From Dipylidium caninum (Eukaryota > Platyhelminthes > Cestoda > Cyclophyllidea > Dipylidiidae), in assembly GCA_017562135.1 (NCBI GenBank), contig QEYB01000999.1, forward strand, positions 434,001-498,000: 64,000 bases of DNA, read 5' to 3'. The position numbers and the translations under genes were made by a program. Shown one piece after another: positions 23,201-36,900 of this stretch (the first letter of the stretch is position 1; every line of letters begins with the position of its first letter). The notes under the pieces were generated by a model. It saw nothing but the letters and a program-made list of their open reading frames with translations, was not told where the DNA came from and ran no database searches.

Positions 23201-26200
23201 GAAAGATATGCATAAAAATGTCGTTAGAAGACCATAAACAAGTCATTCCTCAGTGAAGTAGTCGATTGAAGCATGAAAAGGTCATGTCATGACGCGTAAT
23301 AAACATTGGTGCTGAAGATGGTGTTTTAGACTCAGGCCTTCCTTATTCTCTTCAGCCGTTCAGCACGAACGCGGTCCTAGGAATTCAACTCTCCGCCGAC
23401 AGGTTGCCCTGATGCTTCAAGAAGAGGCGCCTCCCTCAAAAGCATACCGGGAAATGCCAACGAATACGCCTAATTTCAGCTTTCCGCAGTCCAGCTTAAC
23501 AGCCTACGACGATGCGTTTTCATCGCCACCATTGCCACCACCGCCGGCAACGAAATCGTCGTCGTCGGCCTCCCTCACTCCTCTCCACGTACCTGATTGG
23601 TTCTTTGGCAGGCATGCTACCAAGCCGACCTACGGTAGTCACTCGCTCACGACACAGTTGGGTGAAAACTGGGAGGTGCTTCTGAGGTGCAATTTCTGTT
23701 GCCCACTTCCGCAGTTCCAGACGCTCTCCCCCCCGCCCACCAAATCCACCCATTCCTTTTTGGTGCGGACCGAGGGCAGCCAGAGCAGAGAGAATCCACA
23801 GCCACGACGACGTCAACCAACCGTTTTGTCCAAAGCCGAGGCATTCGGCATCGACAACCTGCTGAACGATTCACCGCAGGGTGAGTTGAATCGGGGTACA
23901 GTGGGCGGACTCCCACCCCCTCGAGGCGCGTGTACATGCATGATTGACAATGTGGCAAAGGGTTGGGGTGACAGGTGGGCAGACGCCGTCTGCGCAGTCG
24001 GGAGTCCAAGGCCTGCCCAAGTCCGAGTCGAGGGTGGAGGCAGGTTGCTCGGTCTGACCGGACAGCATAGACGACTTCCTTAGGCCCTTCTTCTCTCCAT
24101 CCCAATTTGCCAGCTCGAGCAAGGAGACAGGTCGTGTGTGTAAGTGTGTGTGCCGCGACAAGAGTTGGCGTCACGGGCAGAGTGAAGTAATGACGGTTTC
24201 ACGAATGAGGAACGTCGGACGAGGGAGCTAGTTGGAAAATTACCATGCCGACGCGAAGGAAGCCCACTACCATTTCCAACGTGGTTGACTTCATTATGTG
24301 AAAGTGAAGGGAGGACACAGTCTGCGATAGGCATTTACTTAGAGGCGTGGGACGCAAAGAGGCAACAAGAGGGGGAAAGGTAAGTGGGCCCGTGATTGGC
24401 AAGTGGAAATGTCAACTGTCTCATTCACCTGTCGATTATGCTACGACCGTGACGTCGGACGTCAATGGAAGAAGGGGCAAAATGTGAGGCGGTCTTGCAG
24501 AGTAAGAGAGAAAAGACTAAATTACGACGAGAGAAGGTGAGATAGGAGCTGAAGCACATTTTGGGGATTCTAGCCAATGGGGAAGCGAATTGGCTATGGA
24601 CAACATCTTCCGTGGTTCGCATTACTAGCTACGTTGCACATCCTTCTCTGCTAACAAACGACCGTGATAGACATTACAGAAACCACTTAATACGCAATCT
24701 CGCCACCAGGAGAGGTGTACGAGGTGTTCATGTCAAACCGGGACTACATCGATTCCATTTCACATAAATGTGACAACTCACATTATTCCCTCAGTTTATT
24801 AAATTATTTCTCATGACTAGGAAGAGAAGATGAACGAGGAAATAATGCAAACCTCGAGGCAGCCGAAGCGTTGCCTTTGTCGTCTGTTATCCCCGAAGAC
24901 CTCGCCATCTACGCGAATGGCATTCTCCTCTCCACCATGACGTGGATCAGCACAGTACGTCCGGATCGCCAGGTGATACGAAAAGGTATTTCAACGCTGC
25001 CCATATTTCACACCCTACCAATTGACGGCACGGGAGATTGCCTGCCTCATGGCCTACTCTTGGCCTCGGGTTGTCATCCTCGAAGCGGTCGAAGTCTTCC
25101 TCCGCGGTCAGGACGGTGGGAAACTCGACAGGTTTGTGGCGAGTCTTTGCAGCCCCGAAAATGCTGCCGGTTTCAGTAAGTCTTCCAAGACAAGCTCGTG
25201 TGTGAGTCTCAACTTCTTGCCTTTACCCTGTCCATGAGGAAGTGTATTTTCATGTTTCCGACCCCGCTCCCTTGCATTTGCTCACGGGTGCTCAACGCTC
25301 CTCTCCCGGAACTCGGTAAGAACGAGTTTAGCATTAGAAGGGCGAGGACCCAGTTGATAAGTGGTTTCTTAACCATTCCACCCTCCCCGCACCTTCCGCC
25401 TCCCGCCTCCTCCTTCGCTCCCCCATCTTGTCTGACAATGTGTTCCACCTCATAAAACATCCACACATTTGCGCAAAGCCCTGGTCACCACAGGATTTAG
25501 TGTTATTTGAAGCTGAGGAGCGCGTCACCTTGTCCGTCGGACTGTCGCCCCTGCGTGTCAAGGTTTAAACACTGCCCAGTTGGTGAAGTGACAAAGCGCG
25601 AAGACACTTTCCTCTTTAGCCGGTCACACTCGTCTCCTCGTGTGTGCCGAATGGGACGCGGATCTGATTGGTGGGAGGCGCTTGGGGCGCCTCTACTTGC
25701 CCCATCGTCTCGTCGTGAGCAGATTGTCTGTAACCGCGAATGCTTAAAATTATAGGTGCACTTGACGCGGCAGAACAAATCGAAACGCTGGTAAGATACA
25801 TAATCAGCCATCGACCCTCGGCGGACGAATTTAGTCTGCTGAAGAGCCTCTGCCTCTTCAGTGTGTACGGCGAAATCGGTACGTCATTGTCTAAGTGAGT
25901 GCTGCAGTCCACTTGGTGCCTCGCATGCCCTCCTCATTTTCAGTCAATCGGACAGAGTTTGAGCGTCTTTCCGCGGTCTGCCTTCTCTTCCACCAAAATC
26001 TCCGAGCCTACCTCCGGGTCGGCCTACCCGCGAGTGTGGAGCAGAAAGAGGCGCTTCTATACTGTTCAACCGCTATTGAGAGTCTGCCCGAGGTCATCAT
26101 CTGCCTAATTCGAGTAGCTTTTTTGAAGGTCTTCGGCTGTTCACTGAACAACCTCGACCGCGTCGTGGAACGAATGACTTTTGCGGCGATTGAAGCGGGC

Positions 26201-26227
26201 AACCGCACCGCGATAAGGCATATCTGA
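20270..26227 (+). CDS. NR2E-type (tailless/TLX-like) orphan nuclear receptor, 523 aa
   Basis: Tailless/TLX receptors are transcription factors of anterior neural fate and neural stem cells. Exons: 20270-20342, 20418-20499, 20611-20629 (19 nt), 20714-20855, 23356-23880, 24821-24954, 24986-25175, 25756-25878, 25944-26227; total 1572 nt with all phases matching. The DNA-binding domain (about 33-98) has [20 protein letters not shown] and the subfamily P-box CDGCAGFFK, as in insect tailless. It is followed by [20 protein letters not shown] and [18 protein letters not shown], the TLX T/A-box. The hinge (about 106-280) is Pro/Ser-rich. The ligand-binding domain keeps helix-3 to helix-5 features ([25 protein letters not shown]) and a TLX-like middle ([13 protein letters not shown]). 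It has a few extra residues before PYFTPYQL, and I see no AF-2 helix before the stop. The 31-nt intron at 24955-24985 is the weakest junction. The subfamily call is firm; one-to-one orthology with tll is inferred. Confidence 0.9.
20856..23355 (+). other. Long intron 4 of the tailless-like receptor
   Basis: This 2.5-kb intron separates the second zinc finger from the T/A-box exon, in phase 1, with gtaagt and ctcttcag boundaries. It contains a (CCTG)n tract at 21719-21738 and GT-rich stretches near 22380. No second gene is evident inside it. Confidence 0.6.
21719..21738. repeat. (CCTG)n microsatellite
   Basis: Four to five consecutive CCTG units lie in intron 4 of the tailless-like gene. Confidence 0.8.
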
Positions 26228-29200
26228 GGGGGGATCTGCTCACCCCACCGCAGGTTTTACACCACCACTTCCTCGCCCCGCCCCTGCCACACCCTCCTTC
26301 TCCTCCGCCGACCTCCCTGTCGCCGACAGCCGCATGTCCACGTAGCCGGTTTGCAAGCCTCAAAATAATGGGATAAGAGGAGATATTTCGTGCAATAGCG
26401 CATCATCCTCCGCCTCTGGCGACCCGCCAAGGAAGGCTCAGGCCTCATCACCGGGGCCCATCTCGACCAGCCCTTTTTTATTGTGACTGTCGCGCAGCAT
26501 CAAGATATCACTAACATACCCGACTCGCGTTGTAATCGGTTTTTTATTGTCAAAACTGAGTGCTTCTAGCAGTGTGGCTTCGTTATCCCGGACCCTGTAC
26601 GGCTTGAAACCGGCGATACGCACCAATCCACCGCGTCGGCGAGAGGACATGTGGTATGTGGGACGCCGCCATTTGGCCACGACAGGTTCAAATGCTAGTC
26701 TGGCCAACAGATCTTCCCAGCCTAGTCTTATAACACTAGCAGAGTGATTTGGCTCGATGACACAAGGGAAACGCCCAGGACGATGGAGACATCTCTGATC
26801 TCGGGAGCCACGCACCGCAACCCCATCGGACCGAGTGCAGTACACTTTACTTATGTCGGAATCGTTTTTTTTCGCTCGTACTGCGATACTTCACGTCTCT
26901 TGACTTAGGTGAGAAGATGCATCCGTGGTAACTTTTATGACAAAGTTGTCAGCCTGTAGTGCAGGAGAGAACATGAATGACAAAAAGCAGGCGGCAAATT
27001 TAATGAGCTCCACCCTGGAGAAATAAATGGTGTCTCTGAAGTGGGACTTGGTGAAGATCATTCAGAAAGGTGTGACATTAAATTTAGGCCAAAAACGAAG
27101 GAATCAGAAAACCGGTCTAAGGTGTTAGTTGCGGAGAGTTGGGTGTAATCCATCGGTGACTGAAGGCGTCGACTAGGCGCCGGGACAAAGAGAGTCGAAA
27201 AATCGCCAGTTATTCTACTCATTCCTCCTGGTACAGTGTGTCACGAGTCCAGGAGCCAAATGCTCTCAAGGCCGCGATTCAATACGTTGCGGGCCTTAAT
27301 AGGTGCTCAAAGCCCTAGACTTGGCAATCTTCATCCTCTGACCCTCCCACTTTGTCTACTGTCTAGGTCATAACAGTAAAATGCCTCCAATTAGATCCAT
27401 TTGTGCGTCAGGTCCAAAAGACGGAAAGATTCGGGTCTTTGATGATACCGGCGGGATGGCCTTAATTGAGTGGCCAGAATTTTGTTTGCTAATTGGTTTT
27501 GGTTGCTATTTAATTGGAGTGGGGTGGATTAAAGTTTCATTGGTTCCCTCTGTCGTATTTTAAACTTCTGGTTTACCATGCGGATGTTCATAAGGTTGCA
27601 AGTTGTTAACAAACCTCACCGCGACATCGGCGTTAGGGTGGAAGATGATGCAAGATGTGAGGACTGTGTGGAGAAGGGACTCCACATATCACATCTCACT
27701 GAGTGGCTCTGCCTACTGAAGACCCAATCAGTAGTTTCACACACCTCCGCACAAGGACGAGGTCGCAAACATATTACTTTAATGAACGAGGTAGTTATAT
27801 TATCATTACTGGTTTCTTTGTGAATGGAGGGCTGCAAAGCTTCATTTACGTAAAAGCCGATGTTTACTTGAGCTACATATCCATCGCGCGAATGCAATGA
27901 ACCTGGTCAACATCCTCGAAAAGCCTTTGAACGCCTTCATTCCGAGGGAAACACAAAAGCACAGCTTCTCCTCACCTTGCTCCCCTTCCCAAATTAGGTT
28001 GTTCTGCTTGACAAGACTACTGCAGCGACACGAGCCTCTTATCGCAACTTTGGTAGGAATGGGCATGAAGAAGGATGTCTACTGGGCGAAGTACAAAGAA
28101 GTTATTAGTCGAATTTGTGTTACTGCGGTGACTTGAATAATGGCTCAATTGCAATGCTGCATCCAGGTCTCAAGTGAAAAAATTAAGTTGGGAATATATT
28201 GCGGCGTAGATATATTCAAAAATCCTACCGCGCGTATGATCACAACTGTATGTTGAAAGGGGGATTCATTGGCCTCCTCGCATTCCCTTCTTTCCTCTTG
28301 ACTTGTCGCCTTGAAGGGTCATTGCTTTCTGTTTGCAAGGGCGGAGATTTTGGCAATTTATAAGTAGTTTGTACATCCACCCTGCCTTTTGACTGTTATC
28401 CACACTTTTACAGCATTGGAAATATATGAAGAAGATATTTTCTACAGAAAAAGCTAACTCACGTCCTGCTTTCTCAGCTCAAATATGATTGGCTATGCAT
28501 CAAGAGCTTCGCAGAATTAAGTATAAGTGAAGCGGTTCCAGCCATGTGAGGGCGACAGTTACGAAACATATGGAGGACCAGTGAAACCGCCTACCTCGTT
28601 TTCCGTCACCATAGAACTGTCAAGCATCACGTACTTTTGGCGTACAATTAAGGGTAGCTCCACTTCGACTTTGTGACCAGTAAGCACATAGCGCATAATC
28701 TTTATCCCGTGTCAAATACTAGTCTAACTAACTAGTCTAACAAACTAATGATTTAAGCGCCCCGGTGATTTAGTTACCGATCCATGACCCTCGTTGGATT
28801 GCCAAACGGTGAGGTTAGTTTGTGGCGAAATCTACTCAAAAGTGGTGAATTATTCCCGTCTGCCGGTAGCACTAATGCGCGAATTTAAATTTACCCATGC
28901 GATTTACGTTAAATGTCCTCTTATCGTTGCCTAAGAATCATCGTAAACTTAATTCGTAGAAGTTAATTAGGTATGTAGGCCTACGAACAGTTCCGAGATG
29001 GATGTTACCATACCATTGTAATTATTGTACACAGTACTATCGTCGTCCTCACCATTACCATTACATCCTTATTACTACTATCATCAGTAAGAGGAAAGAA
29101 GTAATTCAGAGATTTAAAGTTAAAAGTATGATGTTCTTGTAGGTGGCCTTCTGCGTAAGTGTTGTTCAACTCATGACTTGCTGAACGCAACAAAATTCTG

Positions 29201-30926
29201 CACAGAGACAAATCGGAGAGGAGTAGCTGTGCGTACGAGAAGTAGGAGATTGAGGTGAGGCGAAGTTTTTAATCATGTCAGGCATTCAGAATAGAAAAAG
29301 TGATGCCACCCAACCTGCACGAGGGATTTTGGGCGCGGAAACCGACAGAGACCGACCATTTTTCAGCCAATAAGGCTGAACTCAAATGTGGACGGTGATC
29401 AGAGTAAGGGGAGTAAAGTATTGGCGCAATTTTCCAAGTGCGCTTGAGGCAAGAGTAGCGAAACACTCGAAAGGCCTTCTCAGCCTGACGCATTTTATGT
29501 ACGAATGCGGTCCCAGTTCGACGGACATTTTTTGTTGCGCACCATGACACGGAGAAAATATTTAGTCTCCCACCCTATCAGGAGCAACTCTGCCTCCCGT
29601 TGCACTGCCAATCCTAAGCGAAACAGTTACCCGTGCGAGAATAAGAAGCATGCATTTACTGACGAAAATTTGAGGGGATGGTGCAACCGTGGCTCACAGT
29701 ACTGCGGTTATGGCATTTCACTGTGACTGGCGTTGTAACGTTAGTAAGAGGCTCACTTCGCAGTGAAATGTACGATTCTTGACGACAGTATTTAGTTTGA
29801 ACGAGTTTACGCGCGAGTCTGCCAGCATTTGTTTGATGCGGTAACGAGTTTCAAAGCTTCCTTTTCCTACCAAGCGGTTGACTTCCATTCTCCTCATATC
29901 ATCGCAAGAGTCTGTGAGCAAAAGGTTTGCTTTTAAGCCGACAACATTCGAAAAATTCAGAAGAATATCCTACTTATATGACATAAGTAAAAACGCGCGG
30001 TTTTTTTTGTACGAGGTAATAGAACATAATATCCGGTAAGTTTCAATTATTATTATTTGTTTTTGATTTTGAGGACTGTTTCCGAGGTGGGACCAAGTCA
30101 CAAATCTGGTCACAGACGTCTGTGAAGTTTCGAGCTTCTCTTGGGTGAATTTGAGAGCCGTACTTTGGCACGCGTCAAACCCACCCACCACCGCAAAATG
30201 AACCCGGGGATAATGAGGAGGCCACTTATACTAACACGATCTGACAAGTTGCGCGTATCTGACCAGCTCATGGCAACAACGATGGGGTGTATGACACTCC
30301 AATGCCTCCAAAATATACCAGTGCCGTGTGTATAAAGGCATAAAGGATGATATGAAAATAGGCACAATAGCTCTCCAGCCCTGGGTGCATAGAACCGAGA
30401 TTAAATGTTGGTGGGAAAGAACGTAAACTTAAGGGAATTGTACTGTCAAGGCTGAAGTAGATGGAAAGTGATACTAAGGTTTGACAAGGAAATGGTGTCA
30501 GAGCATGCCGACCAGCACAGCCACCTTGCATCTGCCCTCAGACAATTACAGACCAGGGCGCCAATGCAAAACGTGAGTGAAGATATCGGCTAAACGCTTT
30601 CTTTTTGCGGCACAAATTAATTGAATAGGTACATGAATGCGTCAAGGTACACAGAGGTTTCATAATCTCGGCTGCAGTGAGGGTGAGGGAAGAGGAGAGG
30701 GAGAGAGGGAGGCGAAGTAGAGAGTAAATTGGGTTGTGTGAGGGGACACAACAGCCATGGTAAATAAATGTGAGACAGGACAACACACACACCGACCGAC
30801 AACAGAGAAGAGCAGGGAGAGGATGTAAATAATGAATGCCGGACAGCGGCTGAGAGAGTTGTAGGGGAATGAGCGAGGAAATCGGGAGACGAGGAGTCAA
30901 AATAACCTAGACAGAGGCGGAAGGAT
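26228..30926. other. Convergent intergenic region, no gene seen
   Basis: This 4.7 kb lies between the ends of the tailless-like and Ig/FN3 genes. Open frames here are short and lack splice context or recognisable motifs. A short tandem duplication of ACTAGTCTAAC(T) occurs near 28718-28742. Confidence 0.5.
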
Positions 30927-33900
30927 TTACACGGAAAGTTGTAGAAGTAGAGCGACTTTTGTAGTTGCTAAAGTAATAACTAGACGAGTGGCACTAGAAG
31001 TGTAAAAATACGCGGCGTGGAGGGCCTCCGAGGCTCGATAGATGGACGACAACCACTTGGAGACACCGAATCGATTCATAGTCGCCACGGCAACCTCTAA
31101 GTCCGCATGTGGGTCCTCCACCTGAACGTCACATTGAATAACCGCGTCTCCGGACCACTTGATGGATTGTTGTTGAGGTTGAGAGTCGGCAGGATCCTTG
31201 ATTTGATTCTGGAAGCACAAGAGCGTCCTCGACCAATTTCCGTAGCCCAGAAGCTTCCGCGACTCCCCGTACCCCTGGCCCAACTGGTGGGCGGCTTTTC
31301 GGTAGCGAATCAGGATGTTGTTCAGTTCTGCTCGGCCTCCATTGTCGTAGGGACAGGGGTCATCCAGGAAGACGGAGATTCGTAGGTGACTCGAGGTGGG
31401 GACGAGGAACACGAAGTGCTGCGGTCAAAAGGGCGTAATGTTAACACTGGAAGAAGATTTTTGGGCAAAAGGGAGTGATGAGAGGTCCCCTGTCAGTGGA
31501 CGTGATTGTGACTCATGGCACCATTTTAGGTGGCCAATGAAAGCCGCCTTGAGTGAAATGGAGGAAGTTCCGGGTTGCACTTACCGTGGGCTTACTCGGC
31601 GGGGCAAGCGGCGCGGTCGCAGTGATAAATTGGATTGTGTTAGTGAGGTAAAACTGGTTGGCCGAGGACCACTCGAAGGTGTAGTTGGTTCCGGGAAGGA
31701 GATTTGTCAGAGGGATGGTGGAGAGGAGGGGTTTCGCCGAGGACTGCTTAACCCCCTTCTCCGACTGTTGCCTCGCTCGTTCACCGTCCAGTAGTAGGGC
31801 CACTTGAACCTCCTCCTCGTCCCCGTCCACGGTTTTTTCAGAGCGCGGCTGACCATTCTTATCCAGGATGATAATCTTGCTCGGCAAATTGGAGGCGGAA
31901 TGGAACTCCTACACAACCGCGTGGGCAATACGCTTAGAAGTGTGAAAGTCGATGTGATTTAATATTCAAACAGGGAGGAGAAGGCATGGATGGGTGTGTA
32001 GAGAAGTGCGCACTTAATGAGAATGAAAACCGCGTCATTCAGGCGTGTTTGAAAGGATTCGTTTAATCCCTTCCCCTAACGGAAGGGAATAAACGTCTTG
32101 CCGACCAAAGTGTGAAAAACACCAGACCGGCGGTTAGGCGTAAAGCACGTTCTCGAGGCCTCAGTGCTCACAGCTTCTTCTCAGGCGCCTTGGTCTCAGT
32201 ACACACGTTTCCGTGAGCCGCCGCGAAATGATGACTTTCCACGATCTTCCTGGAGGTTTTAGCGGTAATACAGGCACGACTCTGTACACCGCTGGCGGAT
32301 GGTGACAGTCCAAAGGGGGCGGGAGTGTTCTACTGGCGTCATAAGTTGCAGGCGGGATTTTCCGCGCCCAAACGCCACTCCTTCCACCCCCACCCCCACC
32401 CCTTCGCCTCCCACTGCATTGCCACTCAGCATTCCCCATCGATGCACTCTTGCTGAGAGCGGCCATGCGAACTCGGACAGATAATTCGGTAGGGCATTAA
32501 GTAGATTGGAAAGAGGTTTCAAGGGTCTGGGACAGTTAGGTGAAGCGGGCGACGTGGCACTCTCCATCACCAAACCGTCGTGCCTTACAATGGATACGAA
32601 TGTAACTGTGGGAAGACTAATTGTTAATCCTGGTAAGGTCAACTTCCCGCTTTCTCCATCCATGCCGCCTCTTCGGCTTTTTTTTACACGACCTCGTAGC
32701 AAGTACCTCCGTCGTCGTCAAGGTCGCCTTCCCTGGTATATTGAAAGATCAGTCCAAAGGCTAAACATGCGTTGAGCTGTATAAGATGGAGGATAGGCAA
32801 AAACCAAGTGCAGCGAAGCGTGCATGGGCCTTCTAAGGGAAATCTGAAGGATTCCAAATCAAATTTGAGCCAACCAGTCTCCTAACCGAGCTTAAGTCTG
32901 TGTTTGACACTTCCGAGGTGCACAGCAGAGACAAATTTCAAGAGGTTGGCATAACCAAAAATGGCATCACAACACAAAACCACAATTTGGCTAGAGGACT
33001 CACCGCGGTGGGCGCGAAGAGGACTTTCTGATTGACAATTCGATCAGTCGCCTCGTTCTCCGCCGAGACGAGGGGATTAGCGACACCGAAGATGACTGCC
33101 CCCGGACCCGAGCACAGCGCCACAACCTGCAAGGTGGCGGGTGATTTCGACGATTCGATTAGCACCCAGTGACGATACAGCCAATTTTTCCTCCTGCCTC
33201 GGTTCACTCACCTTCGGCGGAGCCGGCGGAGTGGCCTGTTTAATTTGGATCTCATCGGCGACTATGGACCCGTCGATGTGCACGTACTCACATCGTGCCA
33301 CGATCTCGCCCTGTGGTCGGTGGTTGATCAGCACAGAGTAAGTTGCATTGATTCTTTAGTGCGAAAGGAGAAGGAAGACTTAACGGTGGTGGGAGGAGAA
33401 GAGCTAACAAGCGGGAGCGCCGCCCAATTGGCAAATCAACCTCTGCGGTCTGTCCACACAGTAGTACTGAGACCTAAGACATATTCATAAGATTGGTAGC
33501 TTGCCAACTCTCCTGAAATGTCAGGCGGAGCTGGGGCGAGTGGCAGTCCACTCCAGAGCTCAGATACTATCATGATCACACTAGCAGACGTTCGATTCAA
33601 ATGCAACTGATGAGCTCATACAGTCGGCCACACGTAATCCTCCAGTGGTTCCGCCTGAATTTACGAGCAACATTAAATTCAAAAAAGTGACCTAAACTGG
33701 CCTCAAAATTTGTCTGCATCCGCAGGGTGAGAAGGAGTAGGAAAGTGGGTGGATGGGCTGAGACTCCGAAGGACATTAAGAAGAGGAAGAAATAGACTTG
33801 TGAGACACTCGCAGCGCCTAGTTGATTGTTCCGCGTTTAATTTGCGTCTACCTCTCATCATCTGCAATTTCGAGTAAGGATAAACTTGATGTTACAGTGT

Positions 33901-36900
33901 TTTTTGCCCAAGACGCGGGTTAAGGAATATAACCGGACTAAACCAAATCCGATCAAGGACGCTATCAGGAACGAATGTGTCCCGGTGAATTATGACCTCG
34001 AGTGAAGGGTAAATGGACCCCAATTAGAATCGCTTTGCCAGTTTTTAAGAGAGTTTCGGGCTATTAGCCCGGAAAAATTTGCCCTTCTTTTCCACCGAAG
34101 TCTATGCTATTTTCTCCTTCCCTTGTCCCCTCTCCCGTCACTTTCACCTCTGGGGACTCATTTAGCCAGTCGTTCTACGGAACCCGACAGACATTAACGC
34201 AGCCAGCCTCGACAGACTGGGGTTTTCATGGAGGTGGAAGAAAGGCAAACTCATATTGAGGAGTATTTGCAACTCTTAATTAAAATAAGTTAAGAGAGAT
34301 CGTGTCCATACCGCCTTCACAATCAAAGAGTTAATTTGCCGAGGCGAGATATCTTTACTTGCCCACGGACACAAAGCCACCTGGTCGTCTTCTGTTTGAC
34401 AATTCGACCGTCAGCATCTCCCCAGTTTGCTATCACATGGAGAGAACTGACGGACCTCTTCACATGCGGACGGAAAGGGGATACATGTTGCACCTATACG
34501 CCTTTACAGTGCGTGCGCATTCGTTGGCGGGGTTATTTATGATTGGGAAAGAAACAAGCGGATAACTTCTTCGGCATGTGAGATAAATTCCCCCTCCCCC
34601 CGGTCTTAAGTTATTTCCCCGTAGGAAACCCCATGGAAGAGTACTATACGCATTTGGCATCTACGCGAACGTCTCTACCGGAGGAGGCGATCTCAGGAAA
34701 GGCGAAGGCAAACACCGAGCACACAATCCTCCTACCTCGGCTATATGCTACTAATTTCAGCGGTGCTGCTGTCTCCCAACTCCCCTCGTCTCCAATTCCC
34801 TCCGATGTGATGGCATTCGCAAAACCCACCTCCTCCATTCGGCCGTTATCCCCTCAAGTTGTCAGCGATTGGTTTTCACCTGCCCACTAATTTTAGTGGC
34901 TTGACTCAAGCCTTATCCTTTCATTCGTCCGAGAAGATAATGAGAAGACTATAGAAAAAAAAGAAGCAGGGAAAAAGTGTACATTCCCCTGCAGTATCTC
35001 TTCCTCCCCTTCTGCCCCCAGAATGACTCGTAGACCCCCACCATACGAAATAATTGACATAAGTTAGAGATTCTCATAAAGGGGGAAATGGCCAAAGCTC
35101 CAGACTCGGAACTCCGCCATTGCAAAAAGGTAAAAGCAGAAAAACCATCCCAATTTACACCAGTGGTGACCTTCAAGGAGAATGAAGTGGGATGATGGGA
35201 CAGTCGGCTAAGTTAATGACGCCTTATTGCTCACTCACAAAAAACGCCAAATTTAGGTTTACGTGAATCAGAATGTTCGTTGAAATAGCCAGTAAACAAT
35301 ATGGCGATGTTAAGAAGCAACGCCCAGTCTGTTAAGCTACTCTTGTTCTTAAATCAGAAGTCATGGACACGCGAGGCAAGCAATTCTCCGGCCGCTCTGT
35401 CTTTACACCGATGCATGTCGAAGTCACAACATACGTCCCGGTTTGACATGCCACAACGGAATTGAATGTACACCCCATGAAAGCACTGATAACTGTGTTT
35501 CAGGGATGTCATCCTTCGTCCAATCCCCAAGTGACCCCGGGTCTTGAGAGGGAGGTAGTGGTAGATGGAGGCCGACGTCAAAGCGCGCTTCCCAATGTAA
35601 ATTAACGATATTTGGGGAAGGCGGCATGTGGGTGAATCTATCCCCTTCCCAAATCCACCTTAAGGTATCGTTCTAAGTCGGCGGCTATCCGTGGTGCGAC
35701 GGTTATCAGGGAGGCAGGTCTACCAGTCAGTGAAAACATGCCACGACTTGTCGAATTAACGTTGCACGAGGGGGCAGAAGGGTTGCGAATTTGGTCATTA
35801 CCCAATCTATGCTACACGGCTCTCTTTCCTGGCTAAAAGACATTTGGACATTGCACAGATCCCAATTTCACTATTTTTTCGTGATTATCTGAATCTTTGA
35901 CCTCTGTGTCAGAAGTTGGAATAACGGAAGAACGGGACGAGGGGAGCAACACCCAGCAATGTTCCGCCGTCAGGCGTGTCAAATGGTCTTTGGAGCGTAG
36001 ACCTAGTGTGAATAAGTCAATCTAGAGGTACATAGCGCCGCCATGATGCGTATACTTCAAAATTAACCACAAAAGAGTGCCGTGTATGTCCTCTAATGGG
36101 AAAGTAAGGTGCTTATTGTTACCACAACATCGAGTCAGAAAATGGTCCTTCAAGCCTCACAAGGACAAATTAGGTTGGGAAACACGCACCCTTCGTAGAC
36201 ACCAGCTCGTAGGTCAGTGAGTTTGACTGCGACTAAAGGCTCTTGCCGTCTATTGGCCTTAAGGATGAGCAGACGCACGGGTGAGGCGCGTTCCGCCTCC
36301 AGCAGGACTCGATTGTCCTTTTCCCTTTGTAACAGATGTTTTTGGATCGTCATCTCCTCCGCTGTTGCCTCTGATTCCGTCATCTCTGACGCCACCGACG
36401 CTGAGGCTGCTGACATCGTCGACTCGCCCGTAGGTGATCGGAGGGTTGAGAGGTTAGTACCAGCCAGTGGGTAGCCCGAGACGAGGCAGGAAATGCTCAG
36501 CGGCTGGCGCACGAGGAAGTAAGTAGACTGTTGTGGTTGAATGGTGAGATTGGGTTTGGAACGAACACGAAGGTGACCGATGTGTTGGGCCTGGCCTGCG
36601 GCATTTGTCACTCGGCATCGGTAAGTGCCATGGTGCTCGCGTAGGGCTCCTGCAACATCAACACCAACTTCATTAGGTTAATGCAACATCTCGTCTTATG
36701 CTTTCAATGCTTTTAAACTCCTCTGCGAAGGATCGAAATGCACCGGCATTGTTAATTTAATTGTCCCATTCCACAGGTAGGTGCAGCCGGTGTTTTCTGA
36801 GGCTGGAACAACAACAGAGGTTCATTCAAATCCGGCGTCTAGAGCAATGGTAATGCTTATCCAGCTCACCAATAAAGTCGTAAAGAGATCTGGCCATCAG

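Noticed and set aside
23412..24083. A single 223-aa open frame read as an independent protein
   Set aside because: Its first part is the hinge exon of the tailless-like receptor (23356-23880), which ends at a consensus gtgagt donor. The rest is intron.
27381..27563. Frame with DGKIRVFDDTGG resembling a beta-propeller blade
   Set aside because: The match is short, surrounded by non-coding sequence, and there are no further blades or splice sites.
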